Translations under genes and position numbers: made by a program
Assembly: GCA_002105175.1 (NCBI GenBank)
Contig: MCGE01000021.1
Location: forward strand, 434,001 to 498,000
Length of the DNA: 64,000 bases
From: Absidia repens
Lineage: Eukaryota; Mucoromycota; Mucoromycetes; Mucorales; Cunninghamellaceae
Direction: 5' to 3'
Notes under the pieces: generated by a model
What the model was told of the DNA's origin: nothing
What the model saw: only the letters and a program-made list of their open reading frames with translations
Database searches by the model: none
In this document: positions 11,571 to 22,002 of the stretch, in pieces
Numbering within the stretch: the first letter of the stretch is position 1
Layout: the number at the start of each line of letters is the position of its first letter

Positions 11571-11789
11571 AACAATGGATGGCAAAGCTATTGTACTCTG
11601 GTAGACTAATCTGCATACTAATGAACATACTATTCTACTGTTCTACATACTATTCTTGTTTGGTAGTGTACCCCTATAGTGTGGTGATCTATTTTCCAAA
11701 CCAATTTACTATGGTAAATGGTTCTACATGCTATAATGTTGTAAGCAATACTGGAACATACAGTAGGGGCTTGTTATTATGGCTGTAGG

Positions 11790-12290
11790 GCTTCCCGACT
11801 TTATTTTTGTTTGTTGACAGCCCTCCAGATTTTTTGTGACGGGATTGAAAATCAAATCCTGATCCGCCTGAATTACTTTTGAAGCGGCATCCCTCATTTT
11901 CTCTCTCTCTCTCTTTCTCTTTCTTTCCATTTTTTTAAACAAAAATTTATTTTTTCTTCACTGTTTTTTACTCGTTGTGGAGGTGGTGGCCATGGCTTTA
12001 TGTTAGGACTAGTTTAGAAGGGGTTTGAGATTAGCGATTACAAGATGCATGGGGAAACCCTTTCATTTTGATTCTAAGATTTTGGGGGTGTCGTGATTAG
12101 CTTAGTATGTCATCTTTTCTTCAATAAAACATGTCTCTGCTTCAATAAAATTTGTCTTTGCTTCAATAAAACTTGTCATTACATCAATGATGTGTGTTTA
12201 AACGTCGTTAAAAGTTTGCAAATCCCTCATAGAAATCCCTCTTACAGATCCATCGCAGAGATCCCTTTTTTATACATCATTCCCTCTTCA
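11790..12290 (+). repeat. Dispersed repeat family F, copy 2
   Basis: Same family as 11100-11570. It has the TTTTGTGACGGGATTG start, AAGCGGCATCCCTCATT, a TC-rich tract, GATGCATGGGGAAACCC and the CTTCAATAAAA array (12118-12180). The segment between copies (11571-11789) holds no recognisable gene. Confidence 0.6.
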
Positions 12291-12362
12291 TGTCTTTTGG
12301 CTAGTTAAGTCTACTGATTTTGGTTTTGGCTCAAATAAACCAGACTTTTTGGGCGGTATTTT

Positions 12363-12862
12363 TTGAAGGGTTATGGGGGTAGTGGGGGAGGTTCTTTTTT
12401 TTGGGGGTTGGGGGGAGGCATTTTTTTGGGGGATGTGGGGGGAGACACTTTTTGGGGGTGTTGTGGGGGGAGACACTTTTTTGGGGGGATGTGGGGGGAG
12501 GTCTTTTTTGGGGGGATGTGGGGGGAGACACTTTTTGGGGGTGCTGTGGGGGAGGTCTTTTTTGGGGGATGTGACTTTTTGGGGGTGTTGTGGGGGAGGT
12601 CTTTTTTGGGGGATGTGGGGGGAGACACTTTTTGGGGGTGTTGTGGGGGAGACACTTTTTGGGGGGATGTGGGGGGAGGTCTTTTTTGGGGGGGATGTGG
12701 GGGGAGACACTTTTGGGGGTGTTGTGGGGGGAGACACTTTTTGGGGGATGTGGGGGAGGTCTTTTTGGGGGGGGATGTGGGGGGAGACACTTTTTGGGGG
12801 TGTTGTGGGGGAGGTCTTTTTTGGGGTGTTGTGGGGGAGGTATTATTTTTGGGAGTCGTTGA
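12363..12862. repeat. G-rich minisatellite, possible G-quadruplex array
   Basis: About 500 bp of strongly strand-biased G-rich tandem repeats. The building blocks are GGGGGATGTGGGGGGAG, ACACTTTTTGGGGGTGTTGT and GGTCTTTTTTGGGG, arranged in ~25-52-bp composite units. Runs of five or more G recur every ~8-15 bases, the spacing expected of a G-quadruplex-forming tract. The long Gly-rich and Pro-rich frames on both strands are translations of the repeat, not genes. Confidence 0.9.
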
Positions 12863-13322
12863 GGGAGGTATTCTTTTAGGGCGGGTTGTGCGGGGTATTT
12901 TTTGTGGGCGGAAGTTCTGGGGCAGGTATTATTTTTGGAAAAGGAACTATCTCTCTCTTTTTTTCACGACATCCCTCAAGATCCCTCGACTGCTCCCGAG
13001 ATCCTTTCATTCCCCTCCCTTTAGTTTAGTGACTTAAGTTTAGCGATGTTTGAATAAAAAAGGTTGTATTCATGAATGAAGAATGAGGTATTCTAATGTA
13101 TACTATTCTACAGATCCAAAGTTGAATGGTGAGGATTGTTGTGATGAGGAAGGAAGCAAAAAGGCGAGAGAAAAAGAGCATTGGTAGAAATGGTCTTGTG
13201 AGTATTCTCTATCATTTTATGAATATAATAATTATATTTAGACAATTTTCAAACCATATTTCATGGCTACAAAATTGGGAGCCTGAAATTGTTGTAATAA
13301 TAAGGGACAAAAGTAAACAAGT

Positions 13323-13646
13323 TGAAATGGTTGTGAAATAAAAAGACAAGAGTAAAATAAGTGATACAATTGATATGGTATTTTATTTAATTGATAAAAT
13401 GTCATGCCTTTTTATAATAAAATGAAGATATTTGTGGCTGTGGATGGAAGCATGATAACGGTGTATTTGAGACTACGGATAATTAAGGCTGTGTGCTATC
13501 TGATGTGTTGAATGACAAGTGTGAGAATAAGTGGGGAATTCAGGGGTAAAAAATAGAGTGAAGAGATAAGTCGGAATATACAAATGATGGTATACTGTAG
13601 ATGCTTTTGATGTAAATATTGCTAATCAGGAACCAGGAATACGACA
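13323..13646 (-). mobile_element. LTR-like unit, family C
   Basis: A 324-bp unit. In its own orientation (minus strand) it begins TGTCGTATTCCTGG and ends near CATTTCA. It is nearly identical to 34153-34476, which has a perfect target duplication. Flanks CAAGT and GCTTC do not match. It has TATAAAA and poly-A signals in the expected LTR order when read on the minus strand. It is joined directly at 13647-13715 to an inverted left end of LTR family I. Confidence 0.78.
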
Positions 13647-13854
13647 GCTTCTTCCTCATTGTTATTTTAAACAATAAAGTCACTTTATTTGAGTCTCATA
13701 TTCATCACAACAATCAATCATTTATCCATTGCAAAACTAATATCATACATACTTTAAACAACCCAGCAAGTCGTAATCCCGGTTCGCTTTCAATACTTAC
13801 AGTACCATTTTCAGTAAGTAAAACACATTATCAGCAATAACTCTGCTGCAAATA

Positions 13855-14446
13855 AAGATACAGACTTCAACAACGCAATACTATTCCACTGTTGGTAATG
13901 CTGCTGTAAATTCTGAGCTATACGATGACCTATCCAAGTCAATTAAACATTTGTCTGCCGAAATACAAGCTTTGAAGGTGTCCCGTCCTGGTGCCAATGG
14001 TGGTGGTTATGATGGAAGACCGCGTCAGCCTCTGGAAATGTTGGAATTGTGGTGAAACCGGCCATCCTCGTCGCTTGTGTCCAAAGCCAAATAACGACCA
14101 ATTGGGAAAAGACTTGGGGCGTCAGTAAATGGTGTAGCTGATGTCCCCAAACAAACACCAAATGGAATCCACGTTGTTGATACTGCCTCCGTCCCTGTTA
14201 CCAAAAAGAAGGTGGTTCCAAAAGTCAAAAAACGACGTGCCCCCAGGAAGTTGCCGGTGGTGTTCCCCAAAACGCAATATTTGGAAGAAGTTGATGGAAT
14301 TGGATGCTGGCCTGTCGGTTGCTGATTGGTTGACCTTGGATCGTGGTGCGTATGAAGATGTCCGCGATGGATTGCGCTATCTATATGGAAGACGGTCTAG
14401 ATCTGCTGAATCATTTCTGGTGAGACTACCAGGGGTTGTAAAATAG
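13855..14446 (+). pseudogene. Gypsy Gag C-terminus with zinc knuckle
   Basis: The fragment reads as a Gag tail: a coiled region (SKSIKHLSAEIQALK-like), a Gly-rich linker, then a CCHC knuckle CWNCGETGHPRRLC at 14029-14070. Further on, in another frame, comes ELDAGLSVADWLTLD with RGAYEDVRDGLRYL, the segment that often precedes a Gypsy protease. Stops and frameshifts separate the parts. No RT follows. Confidence 0.7.
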
Positions 14447-14512
14447 CGTATAAAATAAAAAATAAAAAATGAGACGGGTAGAACCAAGTGAGATTCTTGT
14501 ATATGGTTTTTA

Positions 14513-15073
14513 TTAACAAGTGGTATATAACTCAGCGGATATTAATGTCCGATCTTTAGAATAAATATCTTGACAGTAAAGCATCATTCATATACGAAAT
14601 TTTATGAATCAATCGTCTTAGTTTAGTATATTATGTGGAATTAATTTCAGGGCATGTTTATATTAGCAAAATATAGATATATTTATTTGGAGAGCGGACA
14701 GTAATGTCCGATCTTAAAACATGTCATTGATGTTGCAAAACAAAAGTAAAATTCTTATTTTTTTCAAGAAAAAACTATATTAACCTTCTATATTAGTATG
14801 GACTCTTTTCTATACGCAAATTGCCAGGAAAAGGCATTAACAGCAGGTTTACAAACATAGCGTATTTGGATGGTACGAGAAATGCACTATTTTTTTCTTA
14901 CTGTGAGAAAAATCTCATTGAGTAAAGATATTGATAGGCGGACAACTGGGTAATATTATACACATTTCAGGCTTTCTCATATTGCAGAGTCATAAAAAAA
15001 TAATCATAATAACGCTTCAAAATTTTACTTTTTATTGCGGACATTTGTGTCCGATTCATATACCACTTGTTAA
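14513..15073. mobile_element. MITE with TA-flanked inverted repeats
   Basis: A 561-bp non-coding unit with inverted ends TTAACAAGTGGTATAT (left) and ATATACCACTTGTTAA (right). Each is flanked by TA (14511-14512 and 15074-15075), as for Tc1/mariner-type MITEs. Subterminal CGGA...TGTCCGATC motifs occur three times (14536, 14695, 15040) and form short hairpins. No transposase is encoded. The TA flanks are part of a longer T-run, so the exact target duplication is not certain. Confidence 0.75.
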
Positions 15074-15399
15074 TAAAAATGTCACTCTTTATATACTATA
15101 TCTTATGCTGCATTGGAAATAGATATTAAAAATTTATTGCTATTATTATTTTTTATCATCATCATCATCTTTATTATGATCGTATGATGATACGATTGAT
15201 ATTATTGCAAGGGTATTTTATTTTCTTTTCTTCCATCACAATGTTGCGTGATTATTTATTTTTATCATGCATTTTTCTTAATCGCAATCTCAACTTCTTC
15301 AAGAACAGATTTTATTTTATGCCATCATTTTTCATGATGCGACAAGGGTTATTTCATTTCTTTTGCTTCGTTATTCTTATTCTTTGACTTTACCTTCAC

Positions 15400-15719
15400 T
15401 TACCCATGTCCGACAACAACAGTCGTGCCACCTGGCTCCTTGGTGATCCTTACCCCTTCTCTGCCAAGCCTGGATGCGCACCATGAATTGAATCCGTCGT
15501 GGGGCCTCCCTTGTGGATGAAGATGCCCTGTTGGTAGTGGGGTCCCATCTTCGTGGAATGGCCGAAACTTGGTGGTCGATCCATGAAGATAAGGTGAAGA
15601 CTTGGCTCGACTTCGAAGTCCTTTTTAAAGTGAAGTTTTGCCAACACTTGGAAACCACAAAACTGGGCTTTTCTCTCAGTCATTTTTTCTTGGTCCCCAA
15701 AAAACTATCCTATCATTTC
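15400..15719 (+). pseudogene. Gypsy Gag fragment
   Basis: A retrotransposon-gag-like segment: VVGSHLRGMAETWW, then WLDFEVLFKVKFCQHL. This matches the classic L-x-G-x-A-x-x-W ... W-x-x-F-x-x-x-F pattern of Gypsy capsids. The frame shifts at both ends, and the remainder is absent. The upstream AT-rich stretch (15090-15400) has no recognisable feature. Confidence 0.65.
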
Positions 15720-15790
15720 TGGTGAGATTACCAGGACGCTCGAACCATGGACCTTAGGATTAAAAGTCCCAGACTTGAAAATCTCCCATT
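15720..15790 (-). other. tRNA-Lys(UUU)-like remnant with encoded CCA
   Basis: Read on the minus strand the segment has a GGGAGATT-type 5' acceptor arm and a good anticodon arm (TGGGA-CTTTTAA-TCCTA, anticodon TTT). It continues with AGGTC, a TTCGAGC T-loop, and a 3' arm ending AATCTCACCA. The D-arm is nearly lost and the T-stem is imperfect, so this is not a working tRNA gene. The encoded CCA suggests a reverse-transcribed or primer-derived origin. On the plus strand the same bases start TGGTGAGATTACCAGG, like a primer-binding site; a 16-base version occurs at 14419. Confidence 0.4.
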
Positions 15791-16217
15791 CGAAAGAGCA
15801 ACAAAAACCACATTATGTATTACAGTTTAATTAGAATCAAAGCTACAGTAAATCGGAAGTTTTATAAAATAAAATATAAAAAATGACAATTTCAATTTCA
15901 TGGTATATTTTTACGCAAATTTTGATGTTTTAAATTAAATCAAAGTTGTTTTCATAACGTTCTATAACTATTAGGAACCAATAACTGTGTGTATATAAGC
16001 TCGAGGAACTCAACAGATTGTCGAGAACATCGATAACTGCAGTATAATAGCAATATGAGTTTTTAAAAAAAAGGTCAGCAAATCAACTCTAACTTTTGCG
16101 GAGCATAAACTGTGATCCGTTCTGAGTCGATCTGTGTTATTTCCGGCTCAAATAAACCTATTTTTGGCATAGTAAATCAATCTTGAAGTTAGGCATGAGT
16201 GTCTATTTTGACCGTTA
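15788..16217 (-). mobile_element. Merlin right-arm fragment
   Basis: A diverged copy of the right arm of the short Merlin elements (compare 29110-29535). Shared blocks include ATTTCATGGTATATTTTTAC, CTGAGTCGATCTGTG and GGCATGAGTGTCTATTTTGA at the terminus. There is no coding part and no left arm nearby. Confidence 0.75.
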
Positions 16218-16224
16218 ACCGAAT

Positions 16225-16745
16225 AGGGGCTTGTTATTATGGCTGTAGGCTTTCCCGCCTTTGTTTTTGTTTGTTGATGGGCCTCCAGATTTTTTTGTGA
16301 CGGGATAAAAAATCAAAGCCCGCTCCGCAAGTGTAATTTTTCAAGCGGCATCCCACATTTTCTCTCGCTCTTTCTCTTTCTTTCCTTTTTTTTTTAACGA
16401 AAAATTATTTTTTCGTCACGGTTTTTGACTCGTTGTGGACCTGGTAGCCTTGGCTTTCTGTTAGGATTAGTTTAGAAGGGTTTTAGAAAAGAGATTAACA
16501 AGATGCATGGGGAACCCCTTTCATTTTGATTCTAGGATCTTTTGTTGGGGGGGGGGTCGTGATTAGCTTAGTTTGTCCCTTTTCTTCAATAAAATTTGTC
16601 TTTGCTTCAATAAAACATGTCTTTGCTTCAATAAAACTTGTCTTTACTTCAATGATGTGTGTTTAAACGTCATTAAAAGTTTACAGATCCCTCTTACAGA
16701 TCCCTCTTAGAGATCCCTCTTAGAAATCCCCCCTCTTTCAGATCG
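16225..16745 (+). repeat. Dispersed repeat family F, copy 3
   Basis: Best preserved copy of the family: TTGTTATTATGGCTGTAGG start, TTTGTGACGGGAT, AAGCGGCATCCCAC, GATGCATGGGGAA, then CTTCAATAAAA units (16585-16660) and a GATCCCTCTTA array (16685-16745). Confidence 0.65.
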
Positions 16746-16749
16746 CTCT

Positions 16750-17480
16750 TGTGATGTTGGTAGTAGAGAAAATAGTCCAAATAAGTGAGACAAAGTTATG
16801 TTTTTATTTCAGTAAAACGATGGAAGGCTTTTATAATAAAATCGGGGAAGCGGTTATTGGAATAATAAATATCTACTACTAAAGTAATATTGGATAAGAT
16901 AGAGATGAGGGAATAAACCATTGGACTGTGATTAGGTGTGTCGTATTCCTGGTTCCTGATTAGTAATATTTATGTCAAAATATCTATACCATCATTATTT
17001 GTCATCATCCACACATATCAGGTACGCGGCTACTCATCGCGTCCCAACAATTGTACCTTGTCACTACCCAGCATATCCTTACACTGGCTATGTTTCACTT
17101 GGTCTACAATCAAGATCAAAGGTTACTCATCTATCTATTCCATAATACACTATTTTATTCCCTCATCTCGAACTCTACCAATAATCCATTATCATCTACA
17201 ATCATTATCATCATAGAAATTTATTATTACAACATCCGCTTCTCTAGCTTTTACTATAAAAACCCACTGTCATTTTATTCAATAAAAAACCATATCAATT
17301 GTATCACTTATTTACTCTTGTCTTTATTTACAAACATTTCAAGGTGATTGAATGATTATTGGTGTACTGACAGATCGGGATTGAATATGATAGTTAGTGC
17401 CTGATCTGAGTCTGACATTTGCTATACTGTATTTGAAAGATTGATTTATAATTTAAATATAGAGGATGACAAATACGACA
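16750..17480 (-). mobile_element. LTR family A, split by a nested LTR
   Basis: An inverted family A unit (TGTGATGTTGGTAG ... GATGACAAATACGACA). It is split at 16938/17342 by the unit at 16939-17341. The intact relative at 23181-23499 shows the join. The outer flanks share CTCT (16746-16749 and 17481-17484), a possible short target duplication. Confidence 0.8.
16939..17341 (+). mobile_element. Chimeric LTR (C 5' end, B body), 5-bp TSD
   Basis: A 403-bp TG...CA unit with the perfect duplication AGGTG (16934-16938 and 17342-17346), nested in LTR A. Its first ~65 bp (TGTCGTATTCCTGGTTCC ... ACCATCATT) match family C. From TTTGTCATCATCCACA onward it matches family B, including ACTATAAAAACCC and CAATAAAAAACC. 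Its 3' end (TTTACAAACATTTCA) differs from the B copy at 8714 but equals that at 28136. Confidence 0.85.
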
Positions 17481-18470
17481 CTCTGTATTTTAAACATACA
17501 GTATACATTTTTATTGTTTGGATATTTCAATAGACTAGTCCATCTAAGTGTTGAGTTCAACTGTTTGACTAATGAGTTATATGGTATGCTAAATGTGCTA
17601 CAGAAGAAAACTGGTTTTTTAGTGTGTGGAAAAAAAATAGTGCTACTGGGGTCTTTCTTTTTGTCTCCTCTGTTTTCCCACTCTCTAGTGGGTGATCTCC
17701 TGGTTTTTTTTTCTTCGCTTTTGTTTTGTTGGCATAATTTCAACACGATGTAAATGGAGTTTCTTTCTTTAATATGTGGAGAGTAGTAGCAGTATGTCTA
17801 TAATACAGGATGTACATGTGTGCTGTATTAATTTTTTTGTCCTCTGGCTGACGGTGATTTAATTTTTTATGAGGCTGTTGCTCTGTGTCTGACGGCAATT
17901 TAAAAAAATTATGGACTGGTGTCCTTGTCTGGCTAAAGGTGACTTGAGATTGGTTGGCTACGAGTGAAAGTTGGAAAAAATTTTCATATGAGACTGCGAG
18001 ATTTAAAGTATAAATAGACCCCAAAAACCTTCAGAATTCTTTTTTCTTTCTTTTTCTTTCCTTGGGATTGATAAGTTTCAACTACCATGATACCAAACTT
18101 ATCTCTTAACCCCTCCCTACGGGGCTCAAGGGTCGCGGCTGCTTGACAGTAGACCTAGAATGAAAATTAATATTCCCCCTTTAGTTTAGTTTTCTCTCTC
18201 TTCCCTTTCCCATCTCCCTTCTCTCCTTTACCACCTCCATTTCCCTGATCAAGCTCCCTCCCTTCTGGTCAAGTCCTTCCTCATCTGTTTAAGCCCCGCC
18301 CCCGCTCCGGTCAAGTTCTCTCAAGCCCACACCGTCCCTTGGCCATCTCGATAACATAAGGTAAGTGGTATTTTCTTTTTCTTTTTACAATATGAAAGTG
18401 TTATACTGTATTGACATGCATTGTATTGCACTTTCAATATAGGCACGCCATTCCAGGGGGGGGTTCATGC
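17481..18470. other. No recognised feature
   Basis: About 1 kb with no homologous repeat elsewhere in the window, apart from short pyrimidine tracts (18180-18300). Short open frames exist on both strands (about 95 codons at 17453-17753) but lack domain signatures or convincing start context. No gene is called. Confidence 0.4.
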
Positions 18471-18475
18471 CTATT

Positions 18476-18700
18476 CAAGGCTGTCCAAGCCTATACAAAT
18501 CAACGCAAGCCAATTCAAGTCTATGCAAGTCAACTCAAGCCAATTCAAGTCTATGCAAGTCAACTCAAGTCAATTCAAGTCTATGCGAGTCAATTCAAAC
18601 TTATTAAGACGAACTCAAGTCTATTCAAGTTTATTCAAGCCAATTCAAGGCTATTCAAACCTACTGTATGCATGCATATTCAAGTCAACTCAAGCGTATT
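18476..18700 (+). repeat. Tandem repeat, CAAGTC-rich minisatellite
   Basis: Roughly 7-8 degenerate copies of a ~29-bp unit built from CAATTCAAGTCTATG and CAAGTCAACTCAAG. The two overlapping frames of 118 and 148 codons here are repeat translations. Confidence 0.8.
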
Positions 18701-18928
18701 TACCGAAACTACCGTACGATTACCTTGGCATTCCTGGCTTAGTAATAGAAGAGCCTTCATCCGATGAATTCATACCACGTAGTTTAGATATTTTATTTTA
18801 CTGTTACTTTTTTTACTTTTCTTACATCAAAATATCATTTTCTGGAATAAAAATTGCTTGCTTTTGATACTTTAATCGTTGTTTCTTTTTTTTTTTCTTT
18901 CTCTCCAGTTATCAATGATTGACGGCAT

Positions 18929-19356
18929 TGTTGAATATAGTGTTTTGTATGATAGAAAATACAGACGTAAGAAATAAGTGAGATTCTTTGATATCTTTAT
19001 TTTAATATTGATGTTGATAATAAAAATAAAAATAAAATACTAGAGACTATTTATACAAAATAAAAATAAACTAATGTTTAAGACCGGGTAATCTATGATA
19101 TGGGTTATTTGATCATGATTGGTGTTAATACAATTGGAACTAGTAAGAAAACTTTTCATTGGTTTTCTTATAAGGATTATAAATCATATCATAATGATTA
19201 CAAATAAAAATAATCATGATAAGTGTATGTTCCTATCTTATGTAGAGATCATTGGTTTGGTTTTTGAAATGGATAAATGATTAACTGGTACCTGAATTTA
19301 TTCAAATGCCGCTCTGCTTATTATTCAGGCAGAACCTTTTTATTCATGATACGACA
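18929..19356 (-). mobile_element. LTR-like unit, family G
   Basis: A 428-bp TG...CA unit, closely similar to the family G copy at 42093-45475 (there split by a DNA transposon). Plus-strand ends are TGTTGAATATAGTG and TTCATGATACGACA; in the orientation TGTCGTATCATG... the unit is on the minus strand. Flanks GGCAT and GTGCA do not match. Confidence 0.78.
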
Positions 19357-19480
19357 GTGCATGATTTACATCAATGTCACACTTTATTTTATTTTATTGC
19401 TACTTTCATAGGCAAAATACAACAAGCGCCCACATTTAATATTTTTTTTATTTTCACTTTTTACATCCAACACCTTGTCA
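19357..19480. repeat. Fragments of LTR families D and I
   Basis: 19357-19420 is an end of LTR D (CATCAATGTCACACTTTATT ... GCAAAATACAAC). 19425-19480 is the 3' end of LTR I (CCCACATTTA ... TCCAACACCT). Both are truncated. Confidence 0.6.
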
Positions 19481-19700
19481 TTCTCCAGTATAACCTTACA
19501 CTGGCTATGTTTCACTTGGTCTACAATCAATATCAAAGATTAATCATCCATCTATTCTATAACACACTATTTTATTCCCTCATTTCGAACTCTACCAATA
19601 ATCCATTATCATCTGCAATCATCTATCATCATAGAAATTTATTATTCCAACATCCGCTTCCCCTATTTTTACTATAAAAACCCACTGTCATTCTATTCAA
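19481..19700 (+). mobile_element. LTR family B, 3' part, truncated in AATAAA
   Basis: Matches 8800-8997 up to CTATTCAA, then stops exactly inside the CAATAAAA poly-A signal where Helitron-like DNA begins at 19701. The 5' portion is missing. Confidence 0.7.
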
Positions 19701-20197
19701 CCAGCCCCCCCATCCCAAAAAACTAATTCAAAAAAATTATATATACTGTACATATAGTAATAAAAATTATCAAATTTATTCAAATATAAAGAGTGGGTGG
19801 TTTACATGAAAAAGTAATTGACTTCAGCTGTAAAAAAAAGGCGGATGCGTAGAAAAAATATATATACGAGGACTTAAAGAAGAACCTCTTTGTAAACAAC
19901 TTTGTTTGTTGAGTAAACGATTTGCTTGACCTTATTTGGGATAGCGACATGCAGATGTTGCGGATTAGTGGCTCGAGAAAATGCAACATAGAGCTGTCCA
20001 TGTGTAAATACTGGTTCGTTGAGGTAAATTGCCATTCGTTCAGTGTCTGACCTTGAGACATATGGATCGTCATGGCAAACGCAGGACGCACAGGCAACTG
20101 AGTTCTTTTCATGACAAAAGGATATAGTATTCATCATCATCAGTGATTAGATGTATTCTTGGGATTACAAAATTCCCGGCTTCCTGTCTACTATATT
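19701..20197 (-). pseudogene. Helitron helicase C-terminal remnant
   Basis: Read on the minus strand from 20197. A PIF1-family helicase tail begins AGNFVIPRIHLITDDDEYY, continues KRTQLPVRPAFAMTIHMSQG (motif V region), and in another frame [20 protein letters not shown] (motif VI), ending near 19868. One frameshift lies between the last two blocks. The 3' end on the minus strand is GGGGGGGCTGG followed by T. CTGG fits the Helitron CTRR terminus inserted between A and T. The rest of the Rep-helicase has been cut off by LTR H at 20198. Confidence 0.75.
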
Positions 20198-21009
20198 TGT
20201 CAGGGGTAACACTACAAGAAGGGAAAAGTGTACTTGCACCTATAGTGATAGGTGTGCACGTCAGGGGATATGGGTAGAAAAGGAAGGTGATTAGAACAAT
20301 GTAGATTAGCATGACTATTCTTGAATGGGGCTTACAATAATAAAGAATAGCAGGAGTGTGTATAGATAGTAATAAAGAGGACTAGGCGTGACTAGATATA
20401 TAGAATACTAAAATATACAATTAGACAAATGTATTATGCAATAGGCATACAGTAATGCCGAAGGACACAGCGGAGATCAAATTACATTTTAGGAGCGGGA
20501 CAATTAGGTTCAACAATGGAAGACGAGACAACCAAAAATAATATCTGATGAGGACAAGGAATTATATAGCGTGATATATAAAAAGGAACACTGGAAAGAT
20601 AAGTGGGTCTTTGATAGTAGTGTTTGATATGTTTATGAAAATAAAACAGTGATATTTGAACGTTGGTAATTGAATGGTAATTGAATGATCTTTATTGGAT
20701 TTGATTTGATTCATCTTTTTATATTAAATCGGTGGAATGTTCCGATTGGGGAAGGTGGTAGTAAAAAGATGAATAGGAAATAAAAGTAAAATGCTGATAG
20801 TGATAAGGGTTGGAGTAGTAGAGGATGTTAGGGGATATATAAGAGAGTGGTGGACGGAATGTGGTTGGGAGTAGAATAAAATAGTTAAGGCAGTAAACTA
20901 TGATCATTATGTATAAAAATTAAGTGGTAAAATAATTACGTAGCAAAATATGATCATTATATATAAAAATTAAATAGTAAAATATGAGCAGCAAAATATG
21001 ATCATTACA
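20198..21009 (-). mobile_element. LTR family H, inverted copy
   Basis: An uninterrupted 812-bp copy of the LTR found at 6122-7255 (plus-strand ends TGTCAGGGGTAACACT and TATGATCATTACA). It serves as the empty site proving LTR I nested in the other copy. The flanks ATATT and GTCAG do not match, so one side has been replaced. It interrupts the Helitron helicase on its left. Confidence 0.85.
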
Positions 21010-21140
21010 GTCAGTGTTGTGAAATTGAAATCTTGTTCAGGTACAAAAATATATTTTGTGTCAAATGTGGGAACGCCCACATTTACTATTTTTTTTATTT
21101 TCACTTTTTACTTCCAACACCTAATAAACACCACATAAAC
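21010..21140 (+). repeat. LTR family I, right-hand part
   Basis: Matches 6786-6923 (GTCAGTGTTGTGAAATTGAA ... CCTAATAAACACCACA). The left part is missing. Confidence 0.65.
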
Positions 21141-21268
21141 TATTCTACTGTTGTAAGCTATGCTGATGCGTGGAGGTGGGATATTATAGCTGTAGGCTTT
21201 CCAGATTTTTTATGACGGGGTTGAAAATAAATCCCGCTGAGCCTGAATGACTTTTCAAGCGGCATCCC

Positions 21269-21490
21269 TGAAATGGTTGTAAAATAAGTGATACTGTACA
21301 ATTGATAAAATGTCAAGTCTTTTTATAATAAAATGAAGATATTTGTGGCTGTGTGCTATCTGATGTGTTAAATGACAAGTGTGAGAATAAGTGGGGAATT
21401 CAGGGGTAAAAAATAGAGTGAAGAGATAAGGCGGATATACACTAGATACTTTGATGTAAATATTGCTAATCCGGAACCAGGAATACGACA
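21269..21490 (-). mobile_element. LTR family C, internally deleted, 5-bp TSD
   Basis: A 222-bp unit (plus-strand ends TGAAATGGTTGT and CCAGGAATACGACA) with ~100 bp deleted relative to 34153-34476. It is flanked by ATCCC at 21264-21268 and 21491-21495. The host sequence is repeat family F (AAGCGGCATCCC...ATTTTCTC). Confidence 0.88.
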
Positions 21491-21532
21491 ATCCCCCATT
21501 TTCTCTTTCTTTCCTATCTTTAAAATTGACCA

Positions 21533-22002
21533 TTGTTTGAGATGATTGCCAACACTTGTCCCTCTATACCGGACAACCCCACACCCTCCACACCCCGTGA
21601 AAAAGCTTCCTTTTCTCAACTCTTCACCCTCACCTGTCACAAATGCCAGCACAACGGTACCATCATCGTTGACCCCGTTACTGTTCTCCACCGTGAATGC
21701 TACCTATGCACTCCATATCACGCGACAAGTAACTGTCCAACAGTCCACTCCTCACCCTCCCTGAGTACATGAAGCTCATCATGTCGCAACTCACGACCAT
21801 GAACAGCACAATTGTCAAACGCCAGGAACAAATCAATGATCGCGACAACATCATCGAACAACTACAGCAGTCACTCGCAACTCTCATGTCATCTACCCAG
21901 CCCCCAACCTCTTGCCCCTCAGCCATCCCAACCAAACACCGATCCCAGCAACCCTTGGTCCAACAAAACTCAGGTCCATCATTTACTGTATGCCAACAGC
22001 TC
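21533..22002 (+). pseudogene. Retroelement ORF1/Gag-like fragment
   Basis: Two offset frames. 21533-21772 holds a Cys pattern C-x2-C ... C-x2-C (CHKCQHNG, later ECYLCTPYHATSNC). 21769-22002 holds a predicted coiled coil (MNSTIVKRQEQINDRDNIIE) and a Pro/Gln-rich linker. The sequence is cut by LTR B at 22003. Zinc-binding plus coiled-coil order suggests a retroelement nucleocapsid or LINE ORF1. The assignment is weak and no known family is recognised. Confidence 0.35.

Noticed and set aside
12288..13037. Long Pro-rich (minus) and Gly-rich (plus) open frames
   Set aside because: They are translations of the G-rich minisatellite in several frames at once, with no start context or conserved frame.
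17453..17753. Overlapping ~95-codon frames on both strands
   Set aside because: No domain, codon pattern or start context favours either; likely chance frames.
18411..18867. Two overlapping frames of 118 and 148 codons
   Set aside because: They mostly cover the CAAGTC-type minisatellite; repeated QFKSMQVNS-like units are a repeat translation.
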